The position numbers and the translations under genes are program-made. The notes under the pieces were generated by a model. That model was not told the DNA's origin and made no database searches. It was given only the letters and a program-made list of their open reading frames with translations. A stretch of 64,000 bases of DNA from an uncultured Bacteroidales bacterium (GTDB lineage: Bacteria > Bacteroidota > Bacteroidia > Bacteroidales > FEN-979), in contig CAISRB010000012.1 of NCBI GenBank assembly GCA_903887775.1, positions 304,528-368,527 of the forward strand, written 5' to 3'. Every line of letters starts with the position of its first letter. Position 1 is the stretch's first letter. This document shows positions 26,147-34,736 of this stretch, in pieces.

Positions 26147-27196
26147 TCAAATTGATAACACTGGCTCGGGTTTCGGCCTTAGCAGGCGGAAGAGCCTTAC
26201 GATCTGTGGATCTCCACTGAGCTGGGAGGGTTTGCTCCAGTTCCGTTCCAAGTCAGCTTTACATAGTTCCACAGACCTGGCGAGATCATACATCTCTTCG
26301 TACTCCACGAAGGGCTTTACGTCGGGTCCGGGTTTGGTAAGGCAGTCGATAAAGCTGTAATTGTCAATGTCAAGGGCCTGCCGGATCATACTAATGATTT
26401 CCTGATCGGTCATTTCCTGTCTCTTCTTGATCTTTCCAGCCACCAGTGCTGCTTCTGTGGTCATGTGTCTGTATGCTTTACAACCCAAAACATGCAGCAC
26501 CATCCATGTGCCGATGCTGTATAAATTATGATCGCCTTTGATCACCTGACTTGCCACCCTTGCAAATCGTGGATTATCCCACGGCTGGTTCCTTAAGAAC
26601 TCCATCTTTCTAAGAAACATGGTTCTCGCCGCCTTAATGGATCGATACTGGCTATGGTTTTTCATAAAGAAAAAGAGCTCGGCAATCCCTTCACTGCGGA
26701 AGGAAAGAATGAAATCGACGAGAACTTCTGTCACATCAGGCCGCTGTTGATTGTATTCCAGTTTGGGATTGTAGCTGTGGTCCAGCATGTGAATGAGTTC
26801 GTGCTCCCAGGTGTAACAGGCGTCAGGGCATAGGGGGATATTTTCGTCGAGGTAATTGACCAGATATTGGATGATTAGGGCTGACTCTGCAGTAAAGAAA
26901 TACTTACCGGCAGCAGTTACGGACTTGCCATATTCATAGGTTGCCAGGGTGCTGGAAACAGAGCTGGAAATATTCAACTTTACTTGGATGCTGCTGATTG
27001 GAAAGGGTTCCAATAAAGGCATCATGCGCTGGCAGGCCCTCAGGAAACGCTTTTTGACCAAGCCGGTGAGAAATTCTTCAAAACTCTGATTTTCAAGCGA
27101 TCTTTCCTTAAATGTACCACGGTATTCTGCAATCAAAGGAGAGTCGGTATCTCCTGGCGTAAAGGAAAATGAAATGGGTATATCTTCGAGCGTCAT
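26147..27196 (-). CDS. Putative zinc metallopeptidase (HExxH), operon with AAA+ ATPase
   Basis: 349 residues, no signal peptide. HELIH at residues 132-136 gives two zinc histidines and the catalytic Glu; SEGIAEL places a candidate third ligand, Glu169, 33 residues later, the gluzincin pattern. The remainder matches no family I recognise. Context: fourth gene of a five-gene leftward operon led by an AAA+ ATPase, which suggests a protease role in that system. Peptidase activity is inferred from the motif only. Confidence 0.55.
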   Translation of the reverse strand: MTLEDIPISFSFTPGDTDSPLIAEYRGTFKERSLENQSFEEFLTGLVKKRFLRACQRMMPLLEPFPISSIQVKLNISSSVSSTLATYEYGKSVTAAGKYFFTAESALIIQYLVNYLDENIPLCPDACYTWEHELIHMLDHSYNPKLEYNQQRPDVTEVLVDFILSFRSEGIAELFFFMKNHSQYRSIKAARTMFLRKMEFLRNQPWDNPRFARVASQVIKGDHNLYSIGTWMVLHVLGCKAYRHMTTEAALVAGKIKKRQEMTDQEIISMIRQALDIDNYSFIDCLTKPGPDVKPFVEYEEMYDLARSVELCKADLERNWSKPSQLSGDPQIVRLFRLLRPKPEPVLSI

Positions 27197-27250
27197 CCTG
27201 TTTGGTCTTAAGCAAATTTAATAAAGTATAGGGGAATATTTTTGCATTTT

Positions 27251-28366
27251 TTAGCCCATAAACTCATCAAGCCCACTGATCCTGCTTTGGTAATATCCTA
27301 TAATCTTGTCGGCGGGAATCTTGTCGGCATGGAACATTAAGTCATCAAAACGGTCACGGAGTTTGTATTTTAAAAACCTCCGTTCAAATGAATGTTTGAT
27401 CTGTTGCAGCCTGCCGCCTGGAACAAGGATGCTGAAATCGGTCAGTTTCCCAAAAACCTCTTCTTCCCTGATACCATCATTGTCAAGACTTTCAAAATAG
27501 CTTTTAATGCTTCTGGATATTTCAATCTCATCGTTAATGAAATTCACGGAATATTCGGGTTTTGCACGAGTCACCATTATTGGTTTATGCGTGAAAATTG
27601 GTATTTCGGTTTGCGTTGTGTCAAGCCGGGAATTCCTGATTGAACCTAATTGGTTATCAAAATACCAGACTATATCGAAGGGTTGTTTTATTTTTCCTAT
27701 TCCCCATTTGACAAGCAATTCCGAATTGTCATGATAAAAAGTTTGCCATTTGACATAGTTTAAAATTGCAATGACTTCCAACCTCATCATCTCGGGCATA
27801 TATGCTGTATTCTCCTTATCCAAAACCAGGAAACCAGCCTTAATTTTTTCGATGATGGGATGGCCGATGTTTTGCTGAAAGCTTTTGACCGGGAGTAAGA
27901 AGCTGTCTTCTAATAAGTTTTTCGTACCCACAGGAATCAGAAAGAATACATCAAACAGATCGGCCAGGCTTATCTTTTCAAACCTGTAAGCCTGGTTCAA
28001 CTCAGCACTTCCATCTTTGATCAATTCAAGATATTCAGGAATCTCGAGGGTTGAATTCAGATCAACATAGTATATTGATTCGGCTGATGTTTCGATGTTA
28101 TCTGTTCTCTCAGGTTCAATCTTCTTTTCGGTAATCGAAAGGACCTTTGTATGGTTTTCGTTCTCAAAGAGCCACAAATCGAAAGATTGTTTCTGCTTCT
28201 CCTTATAGAAGGATAACGAATTCTGCCCGGCCCTCATAACAAACGCCGTTTCAAAATCTTCAAAAGGCTCGTAAATGATGTTTTCAAAAGGGAGATCAGG
28301 CTCTTCTGCCTGATAACTGCCGGAGGTTATGGCCTCAACGAGATCAGTGATTGTTTTGAACTTCAT
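27251..28366 (-). CDS. Unknown protein of the AAA+ operon
   Basis: 371 residues, soluble, mixed alpha/beta, acidic; no signal peptide, no membrane helix, no motif I recognise. Its first 23 bp overlap the end of the preceding gene, so translation is probably coupled. Homology searches by structure prediction would be the only route to a function. Confidence 0.65.
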   Translation of the reverse strand: MKFKTITDLVEAITSGSYQAEEPDLPFENIIYEPFEDFETAFVMRAGQNSLSFYKEKQKQSFDLWLFENENHTKVLSITEKKIEPERTDNIETSAESIYYVDLNSTLEIPEYLELIKDGSAELNQAYRFEKISLADLFDVFFLIPVGTKNLLEDSFLLPVKSFQQNIGHPIIEKIKAGFLVLDKENTAYMPEMMRLEVIAILNYVKWQTFYHDNSELLVKWGIGKIKQPFDIVWYFDNQLGSIRNSRLDTTQTEIPIFTHKPIMVTRAKPEYSVNFINDEIEISRSIKSYFESLDNDGIREEEVFGKLTDFSILVPGGRLQQIKHSFERRFLKYKLRDRFDDLMFHADKIPADKIIGYYQSRISGLDEFMG

Positions 28367-28781
28367 TTCTTTTTTTTATCACCTTATTAAACAGAACAAT
28401 CTGTTGCATTTCACCCGTGACACGGTGTTGGAAAGTGATCTTGTCAATGATAAAATCATCATCTGTAAAATTTGCCTCTTGCTGTATTGAACGAAAATGA
28501 AACATCCTCATCAGGCTGTAAAACCCTTTAATACCAAGTCCTTCAAATGGATTTTCGATAGTTAAACCCCGGTCATCGGCAATCTGTTCACAACCTGAAG
28601 TGAGCAAAGACAATTCACCAGTCGTTAAATTTTCACCCGGTTGATGAAAAAAATCATCTTTCGTATACTCCATATAACCCACATCGAGGAATCGTTTCGC
28701 CTTAACCTGAATATAAGTATAGCTGCAGGCATTACTTATATCATTGACATTAATCCTTTTCGGAAATCGTTTTTTTACCAT
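28344..28781 (-). CDS. Unknown protein paralogous to N-terminus of the repeat-fusion protein
   Basis: 145 residues starting MVKKRFPKRI; an earlier in-frame start would run into the AAA+ gene. From YIQVKAKRFLDVGY onward it aligns over about 110 residues with the N-terminal half of the protein at 30613-31335 (YVQEKAERFLKVGF; then RGLTIENPFEGLG versus KGLTRKNPLECLG; then RMFHFRSIQQE versus RMFHFDALQQE). The family is not one I recognise. It begins 13 bp after the AAA+ stop. Confidence 0.65.
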   Translation of the reverse strand: MVKKRFPKRINVNDISNACSYTYIQVKAKRFLDVGYMEYTKDDFFHQPGENLTTGELSLLTSGCEQIADDRGLTIENPFEGLGIKGFYSLMRMFHFRSIQQEANFTDDDFIIDKITFQHRVTGEMQQIVLFNKVIKKRNEVQNNH

Positions 28782-28794
28782 TTTACTTCGTCTC

Positions 28795-30522
28795 TTATTT
28801 CCTGAACCCAATCCGCTGAACCGATGTTTGAAGATTCTCTTCGGAGCAATAGGCAAACAGATCATCAATATTAGGCGTTGTGTCGTGCAGCACTTCTTTC
28901 ATGATGCATTTTCGGGCGATGTTGTCGATTTGTCCTCCGCTGAAATTAAATTTTTCGGCTAGGCATGCAGTTTCATCATTGGTTAGGGAAGGGATTTTAT
29001 CTTTCCAGATATGAAGCCTGGCTTCAACCGAGGGCTTTTCAAAACAAATTTTATATAAAAACCGGCGTTCAAAGGCTTTGTCGAGGTTGTTAGCCATGTT
29101 GGTGGTGGCGATAAGTATGCCCTTGAGGTCTTCCATCTCCTGAAGAATGATATTCTGGATGGCATTTTCAGTTTGATCGACAGCCGAATTGTTTGACTCC
29201 TTGCGACGGCTGAATATCCCATCAGCCTCGTTAAACAGCAGAATAGGTGCGATCTCTTTTAGTTCAACTAATTTCCGGTATTTATCAAAGATCTTTTTTA
29301 TCAGTTTCTCAGACTCCCCAAACCATTTGCTTTTTGTTTCACTTATCACAACCTGATGAATATCCCGGCCGGTTCTTCTTGCTATCTGGAACACCGATTC
29401 GGTCTTTCCGGTACCCGGGGCGCCATATAGCAAAATGGCCACGCCACCGGGCATCTTTTTCTCTTCCAAGCGAAGCTTTAGTTTTTTATAATTATCAGGC
29501 ATGAGAATTTCTTCTAAAAATCCAAGACTATGTTGTTCACCCTTTCCAAAAAAGAGTTGTTTTTCAGGGATGTCGTGGTAATTAATGATCCCCGGTTTCT
29601 TTTTTTCATCTTTTTTGCTAAGAATAAGGGTATCATCCGGAAACAATAAATCAAGGCTTTTTTCGGCCAGGATCAGATTGCGGTCACTTTGAAAAACATC
29701 TTCTTCAAGGGACACCAGTTCCTTCATTTGTAGTTCGTTCTGTTCTTTAAGGAATGTTTTCCTGATCCTGATCTGATCTTCAAGACTTGAAAAGATGCAT
29801 TTTAACATAGAGGGCAGACTAACAGCAACGCTACCTTGTATCAAACCACAAGACATATACAGCAGCATGTACAATGCATTATTAGCCAGATCAAAGGTTT
29901 TAATTTGTGTTACAAAGGGAAGATGTGTATTTTCGGCAATCATCGTATGGATTTCACGTTCCATCTCAGCAAAACTGTAGACTGCTCTTTCTCTGTTGTC
30001 AATTATTTCAGAAATGGTTTCCAGGAATGCAAACAACGTTTCAACTCTGGATTCTTTACGAACCAAAGGCTTGCAATGCAATATCGGATCAAACAGATCA
30101 GGAAGGACATGGTATTTCCAAGCCTGGGGAAATAATTTCCGGTATCTCGTCTCATCGACCGGTTCTTTCCTGATGAGACGCATGTTGATGAGGGCATCAA
30201 AATCGTAGATTCTGGCACCAAGATTTACGGGGTTACATTTCATAACACCCGAAAGATCTTCCAGATCGACGCAAGAACGAGTAAAATTCATCGGAAAGAT
30301 CATTGAAAAAATGGTGGCCTGCACTTCGGTGCATTTCAAGTATTCCGCAATAACCCTTATACTTTCAGGAATTTTCAGCATCAGTTTTTCAATCGATCCG
30401 ATGTCCTCACTGGCATCGGAAATAGCCTGGATATGTTGTATAATAGTTTGAGGTTTCACTTCAGGAAATTGTTTTTTGACGGTGGTTCCTCTTTTAACCA
30501 GGGTTTTTCTTCTTCTTATCAT
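28795..30522 (-). CDS. AAA+ ATPase, first gene of a five-gene accessory operon
   Basis: 575 residues. Residues 1-340 are an unrecognised helical region; 341-575 are one AAA+ module: Walker A GAPGTGKT (367-374), Walker B ILLFNEAD (427-434, with Asn in the place of the usual Asp, as in many bacterial relatives), sensor-1 TTN (473-475), arginine residues in FERRF (485-489) and a sensor-2-like SGGQIDNIAR. Its type resembles SpoVK/FtsH-like remodelling ATPases that act on protein substrates. It is transcribed from the dyad promoter at 30545-30579, which gives a leader of about 20 nt. Confidence 0.8.
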   Translation of the reverse strand: MIRRRKTLVKRGTTVKKQFPEVKPQTIIQHIQAISDASEDIGSIEKLMLKIPESIRVIAEYLKCTEVQATIFSMIFPMNFTRSCVDLEDLSGVMKCNPVNLGARIYDFDALINMRLIRKEPVDETRYRKLFPQAWKYHVLPDLFDPILHCKPLVRKESRVETLFAFLETISEIIDNRERAVYSFAEMEREIHTMIAENTHLPFVTQIKTFDLANNALYMLLYMSCGLIQGSVAVSLPSMLKCIFSSLEDQIRIRKTFLKEQNELQMKELVSLEEDVFQSDRNLILAEKSLDLLFPDDTLILSKKDEKKKPGIINYHDIPEKQLFFGKGEQHSLGFLEEILMPDNYKKLKLRLEEKKMPGGVAILLYGAPGTGKTESVFQIARRTGRDIHQVVISETKSKWFGESEKLIKKIFDKYRKLVELKEIAPILLFNEADGIFSRRKESNNSAVDQTENAIQNIILQEMEDLKGILIATTNMANNLDKAFERRFLYKICFEKPSVEARLHIWKDKIPSLTNDETACLAEKFNFSGGQIDNIARKCIMKEVLHDTTPNIDDLFAYCSEENLQTSVQRIGFRK

Positions 30523-30544
30523 TGGTTTATCGTTTTATTTATTG

Positions 30545-30579
30545 CAAAATTGCTTCGGAAAGCCGCATTGTACCTGCGT
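30545..30579 (-). promoter_or_regulatory. Dyad promoter A (AAA+ operon)
   Basis: Minus strand: ACGCA-N7-TGCGG, then 10 bp, then the -7-like box CAATTTTG (30545-30552). From GCAGGT to the last G of the box is 33 nt, identical in all eight sites of this kind. The stretch is nearly the same as site B over about 45 bp, so this pair arose by duplication. Confidence 0.7.
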
Positions 30580-30612
30580 TCTACGATTTTGTTGAAAAAT
30601 ATTAACAAGGAC

Positions 30613-31335
30613 TTACCCTGGATTGAGGAAATAGAAAAAAATGATCATGATTTGCATCTTTTGCAAGGAGCTGCCCCAACCAATCTCATTCCCCGAGCTA
30701 TCATAAAGAAGTTTCCCTTTCAGTTTCGCAACCAGTTCACCAGAACCATTGTACAGCTTATTTCTATTGATCCTCCCAATTTGATTCCCGGCACCATCAT
30801 AGAAACGCGTTCCGTTTATCATACCAATAAGCTTATCATTGCCATCATAAATTCTATCTTTCTGTATCCTGCCAATGTAAATCCCATATAAGTCGTAAAT
30901 CCTGTTACCGTCGAACCGGGCAATCCTTAGGCCCTTCTTATTAAAGAAGGTATGGGCAAAGTAATTCCAGCATTGAGGCTTTCTAATCTTGTTAAATAGC
31001 GACAACTCATGCGATTCACCCATGAAGATGTGATTGCAGATGATCTTATTCAAAATGAAATCCTCTTCGATAAGGATTATCTCCTGCTGAAGTGCATCAA
31101 AATGGAACATTCTTAATAGTTTAGTAAGCCCAATGTTACCCAGACATTCGAGAGGGTTTTTCCTAGTTAAACCCTTATGGTCGATAATCTGGCTGCATCC
31201 CAGGGTTAACTTTGTTATTAAAGCTGGCGGTAATTCATCACTGATAACATTCAATGGATCATCCCGGATGTACTCCCTGAATCCTACCTTTAAAAACCTT
31301 TCGGCCTTTTCCTGAACATAAATTGGATAAATCAA
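30613..31335 (-). CDS. Fusion of unknown domain with six 16-residue beta-flower repeats
   Basis: 240 residues. Residues 1-130 match the protein at 28344-28781; the rest is six 16-residue repeats (YDGAGNQIGRINRNKL type) ending in the tail MQIMIIFFYFL seen in the secreted protein at 25702-26088. An in-frame stop lies 7 codons upstream and no ATG precedes the homologous region, so TTG 31335 is the likely start. No signal peptide. It combines the domains of two genes of the neighbouring operon in one chain. Function unknown. Confidence 0.6.
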   Translation of the reverse strand: MIYPIYVQEKAERFLKVGFREYIRDDPLNVISDELPPALITKLTLGCSQIIDHKGLTRKNPLECLGNIGLTKLLRMFHFDALQQEIILIEEDFILNKIICNHIFMGESHELSLFNKIRKPQCWNYFAHTFFNKKGLRIARFDGNRIYDLYGIYIGRIQKDRIYDGNDKLIGMINGTRFYDGAGNQIGRINRNKLYNGSGELVAKLKGKLLYDSSGNEIGWGSSLQKMQIMIIFFYFLNPG

Positions 31336-31377
31336 GGGACTTTGTTCTTTTTATATATATTTCTCGTTCTCTCAATA

Positions 31378-31412
31378 CAAAATAGCTTCGGAAAGCCGCA
31401 TTGTACCTACAT
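31378..31412 (-). promoter_or_regulatory. Dyad promoter B (repeat-fusion gene)
   Basis: Minus strand: left half degenerate (ATGTA), TGCGG intact, 10 bp to the box CTATTTTG (31378-31385). It lies between the fusion gene and the divergent WYL gene, 36 bp from the WYL -7 box, so a bound protein could affect both. Confidence 0.65.
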
Positions 31413-31447
31413 CCTACAATTTTTTTAAAATTCTTAAAAAGAATAAT

Positions 31448-31455
31448 TATCTTTG
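31448..31455 (+). promoter_or_regulatory. -7 box of the WYL regulator gene
   Basis: TATCTTTG, 23 bp before the ATG at 31479. No CCGCA/TGCGG dyad is placed 10 bp before it; the nearest is site B on the other strand. Confidence 0.6.
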
Positions 31456-31478
31456 ATTGAAGAAGAAAAAATGTACCC

Positions 31479-32492
31479 ATGCCATTAAATAAGGAAGCAC
31501 TAATCCGCTACCGTGTGATCAACCGATGCCTTGTTGATTACAGATATGTATCGAAGAACCGGCTGATGGCTGCCTGCCACGATGCCCTGGATCATGAGAT
31601 AGGTGAACGCACTCTAGAGCAGGACATCCATGAAATGAAGTACGACCGACACCTGGGCTATGAAGCCCCGATTGAATTCAGCAAGGAGCATGGAGGGTAT
31701 TATTATACCGAACCTGATTTCACGATTGACAACATCCCCATTAACGAAGATGAGCTGGAAGCCCTCACCTTTGCCGCCACTATGTTTGATCAGTACAAGC
31801 ACATCGGAATATTCTCAACCTTTTCAGGAGCCGTGCAAAAGATAGTCGATGCGATAAACATTCGCAGGATACTGAAAGAATCATCCTCTTATCCTTTCGT
31901 GGAGTTTGAAAATGCACCGATGATCAAAGGCAGTGAATTCCTGCCGGTCATTCTTAGCGCCATCAAGGACCGAAAGGTATTATCCTTCATGCATCAGCGG
32001 TTTGAAGCACAAAAAGCTTACCGGCATATACTCCATCCATACTATTTAAAGGAGTACCGAAACCGCTGGTACCTCATAGGGTATCACCATGAACTGAAGG
32101 AAATTCGCACCTATGGTCTCGACCGAATCATAGAGGTGCAGGAAGAACTATCCCTTGACTTTCAGGATACCGGTTTTAATCCGGCCGAATATTTTCAGAC
32201 CACTATAGGCATCAATGTGCCTCATGAAAAGCTACAGCATATCATCCTTCGGTTTTCGGCCAACCAAGGCAAATACGTCCTTACCCAACCAATTCATGAA
32301 TCACAGGAGGTGATTGAGATTAGCAATGATTATGTCACCATAAGCCTCGATATCGTTCCCAACTACGAGCTATATGCCATTATCCTCGGCTGGGGGAATC
32401 AGGTAGAGGTGATGGAACCTATTGAGGTGAGAGGGAAGATGAAGGAGATTCTGGAGGGGGCGTTGGAGTTATACAAATATGAGATGAGGTAG
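31479..32492 (+). CDS. WYL-domain transcriptional regulator
   Basis: 337 residues. An N-terminal winged-helix DNA-binding domain (about 1-75; RYRVINRCLVDYRYVSKNRL then GERTLEQDIHEMK) is followed by a WYL ligand-sensing domain (about 160-245; HPYYLKEYRNRWYLIGY and TYGLDRI) and a C-terminal WCX-type extension. WYL proteins sense nucleic acid or nucleotide signals and control phage-defence operons (BrxR, CapW) or DNA-damage genes (PafBC, DriD). Divergent from the repeat-fusion and AAA+ genes, and the best candidate to bind the dyad promoters of this region. Whether it represses or activates is not visible. Confidence 0.85.
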   Translation: MPLNKEALIRYRVINRCLVDYRYVSKNRLMAACHDALDHEIGERTLEQDIHEMKYDRHLGYEAPIEFSKEHGGYYYTEPDFTIDNIPINEDELEALTFAATMFDQYKHIGIFSTFSGAVQKIVDAINIRRILKESSSYPFVEFENAPMIKGSEFLPVILSAIKDRKVLSFMHQRFEAQKAYRHILHPYYLKEYRNRWYLIGYHHELKEIRTYGLDRIIEVQEELSLDFQDTGFNPAEYFQTTIGINVPHEKLQHIILRFSANQGKYVLTQPIHESQEVIEISNDYVTISLDIVPNYELYAIILGWGNQVEVMEPIEVRGKMKEILEGALELYKYEMR

Positions 32493-32552
32493 AAACCTAC
32501 TTCTCCGTCCAAAAACCGATAATTAAGTTATAAACCATCAATACTTAAAACT

Positions 32553-33395
32553 ATGACGACAATTACTAAAGACAGAATCGTCTTTAAAATAGCAAAGTCA
32601 TTTCTCAAAGAAAGATTAATTAGTAAAAATTTTAATCCTGAAATGATAAACAAATACCTAATTCCAGCGAAATTGCACTCATTACCGGATTACTATTTGA
32701 GACTTTTAGAATCTGGAGCCAATCGTCAGAGATCACTAGGTGTTATATCAAAGCCAATTGGAGGTATCATCAACCTTAAAAAAATACTTTTTAATTTCGA
32801 TGTTAAAAAGGTTACTAAAGTTTATTCTGAATCTGATAAGCTTCTTGATATTATTGTAACGTCTTTTAATCTAAAGAATAGTAAAAACAAAGAGATTAAT
32901 AAAGGCGAAACTGGATTATGGTATAAGTATTGTAATACAATTATTTCTGGAGCAACATTTCTAAATAAGTTTAAAGATCATCACGATTTCTATGCTTTTG
33001 TAAACTTTTTCCACAATGATGAAAGAGCAAGAAATGCATTACCTTTATTACTTAAACAAGAAATTAAAGGATTTGGATTAGCGTTATCTTGTGACTTTTT
33101 AAAGGAATCTGGTTTTCATTGGTATGCTAAGACAGATATACATCTGATTGAAATCTTTTCCAGACTTGGATTATCTAAATCAAGAATAGATTATGACGTT
33201 TTAAATGCAGTCATTAGAGTAGCAGATAATAATAAACAGACACCATATACAATTGATAAAATATTTTGGTTAATAGGTAGTGGAAAACTATATAAAGATT
33301 ATGATCCCAAAACAGGGGCAAGTTTGAAAATTGGGAGAAATCGTGAAAAGTTTATAACCTATGCTGATAAGATTCTTAACAGTATAAGACACTAA
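32553..33395 (+). CDS. HhH-GPD-like (DNA glycosylase-like) protein, AT-rich
   Basis: 280 residues. The central part, KGFGLALSCDFLKESGFHW followed by YAKTDIHLIEIFSRLGL, resembles the helix-hairpin-helix plus catalytic Asp loop of HhH-GPD base-excision glycosylases (the pattern G-G-A then VDTHVxRxxxRLGL). The remainder is not recognisable, and the iron-sulphur cysteines of EndoIII are absent. Base composition is much richer in AT than the flanking genes, suggesting transfer. No dyad promoter precedes it; it may follow the WYL gene by readthrough (60 bp). Confidence 0.45.
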   Translation: MTTITKDRIVFKIAKSFLKERLISKNFNPEMINKYLIPAKLHSLPDYYLRLLESGANRQRSLGVISKPIGGIINLKKILFNFDVKKVTKVYSESDKLLDIIVTSFNLKNSKNKEINKGETGLWYKYCNTIISGATFLNKFKDHHDFYAFVNFFHNDERARNALPLLLKQEIKGFGLALSCDFLKESGFHWYAKTDIHLIEIFSRLGLSKSRIDYDVLNAVIRVADNNKQTPYTIDKIFWLIGSGKLYKDYDPKTGASLKIGRNREKFITYADKILNSIRH

Positions 33396-33530
33396 CGACT
33401 GATTAATGAATTGCAAGTTGCGAATGAATATGGTTGGTGATGAAAAACAGGACTATGAAGGTAAATTATTCAATCTGGTACTATAAATTTCGACTACTTG
33501 TGGAGTAGGTAAAAATTACTATTGAGATTT

Positions 33531-34280
33531 ATGATTAAATCTGAATCTTTTAATGAGTTTATTGATTTTTGCAAACAAAGAGTGAAGTTAGATCAAACTG
33601 AACTTGGGGTTGATTGTGAATTTCTTCCAAATCCAAAAATATGTTCTAAGCCTTTGTTTTGTCTCATTGGAATGGAACCATCAGTCAAAAATGGCGGGCT
33701 AACAAAAACAAGAGAAGAAATTCAGCAAGGGTACCAAAATTTTTTAACGTCTGCAGAAGACTTTATTCTTCATTTTTGTGCTTATAATTTCTTGTGCAAC
33801 CAAACCTTCAATTATTATATTACTGATCTTTCAAAAGGTGCCATGACAACCGATGATGCAAGGAGAACTGCCAGCCAAAGGTACCCAAATTGGTTGGAGC
33901 TTCTTAGAGATGAATTAAGATTGCTTGGCAATCCTATAACAATTGTAATCGGTAATTCTCTAAATGTTAAGCTTGAAAAACTTGGTTATACAGCTGATTA
34001 TCACATTCCTCATTATTCGTGGAGTGGTTCTCGGTGGATAAAGAAGATTTATGAGAACCTCAATCCTTGTCCTTTTTGGAACAAGTTCGACCACATTGAG
34101 AGTGAAATTCATTCATTTTCCGATATGTTAATGAAACATGCTGAATATACTGAAGAAATGAGGATCAATCGACTTAATGGAAAATTCGAACATTATGATT
34201 ACTTACGACCTTGGAGAATCCGTCTTTTTGCTGTATATAAATCAATGTTCCAAGAAATTTACCAAAGCCATTTTGCATAG
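33531..34280 (+). CDS. Uracil-DNA-glycosylase-superfamily-like protein, AT-rich
   Basis: 249 residues from ATG 33531. FCLIGMEPSVKNGG resembles the UDG active-site loop (GxEPG-like), YYITDLSKGA the following segment, and TIVIGNSLN...YHIPHYSWSG the C-terminal HPS-type loop. Assignment to the superfamily is tentative. Equally AT-rich as its neighbour at 32553; the two may be a linked pair. Not preceded by a dyad promoter. Confidence 0.45.
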   Translation: MIKSESFNEFIDFCKQRVKLDQTELGVDCEFLPNPKICSKPLFCLIGMEPSVKNGGLTKTREEIQQGYQNFLTSAEDFILHFCAYNFLCNQTFNYYITDLSKGAMTTDDARRTASQRYPNWLELLRDELRLLGNPITIVIGNSLNVKLEKLGYTADYHIPHYSWSGSRWIKKIYENLNPCPFWNKFDHIESEIHSFSDMLMKHAEYTEEMRINRLNGKFEHYDYLRPWRIRLFAVYKSMFQEIYQSHFA

Positions 34281-34404
34281 TTCGCCAATTTGAAAAGAAT
34301 GAACATACGCAATTCTTAACAAAAATGATCAACTTCGCCGCAGCGTATATGCATTATTTACAAAGACTATGAATATTTCATTCCGTGCCCAAATTATTCT
34401 TAAA

Positions 34405-34439
34405 CCGCAGGTCCACTGCGCCTTGGCAGCATACTTTTG
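34405..34439 (+). promoter_or_regulatory. Dyad promoter C (small-protein pair 1)
   Basis: CCGCA-N7-TGCGC (34405-34421), 10 bp, then a full -7 box TACTTTTG (34432-34439), 13 bp before the ATG at 34453. Confidence 0.75.
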
Positions 34440-34452
34440 CTGAAAAACACTT

Positions 34453-34671
34453 ATGGCTGCTACAAAATTCATTGTCGAATATTACATCGCCTGGAATGAT
34501 GGTACCACTTCTCATGGTTTCAGGCGTTTCAGGATAAAGAGCCTTAAAAAACTATTTGACAGGTTTTACGATAAGATCATCATCGGACAAATTTCGGATG
34601 AAGAGTTATATGAGCCTGATATGATCAATGAGGTCAGTCTCAGGATTAAGAGGAATCCAGTCCCCGATTGA
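34453..34671 (+). CDS. Small protein, pair 1 first member
   Basis: 72 residues: strand-like FIVEYYIAWNDGT, a helix LKKLFDRFYDKIIIG, and a last strand NEVSLRIKRN. It is about half identical to the protein at 38112-38321 and more distantly related to its own downstream neighbour. No family known to me. No signal peptide. Confidence 0.65.
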   Translation: MAATKFIVEYYIAWNDGTTSHGFRRFRIKSLKKLFDRFYDKIIIGQISDEELYEPDMINEVSLRIKRNPVPD

Positions 34672-34736
34672 CAAAATTTCAACATAGTCAGTCGTGAAAA
34701 CATCATTTTACAATCTTGTTTCAAAATCAAAATAGT

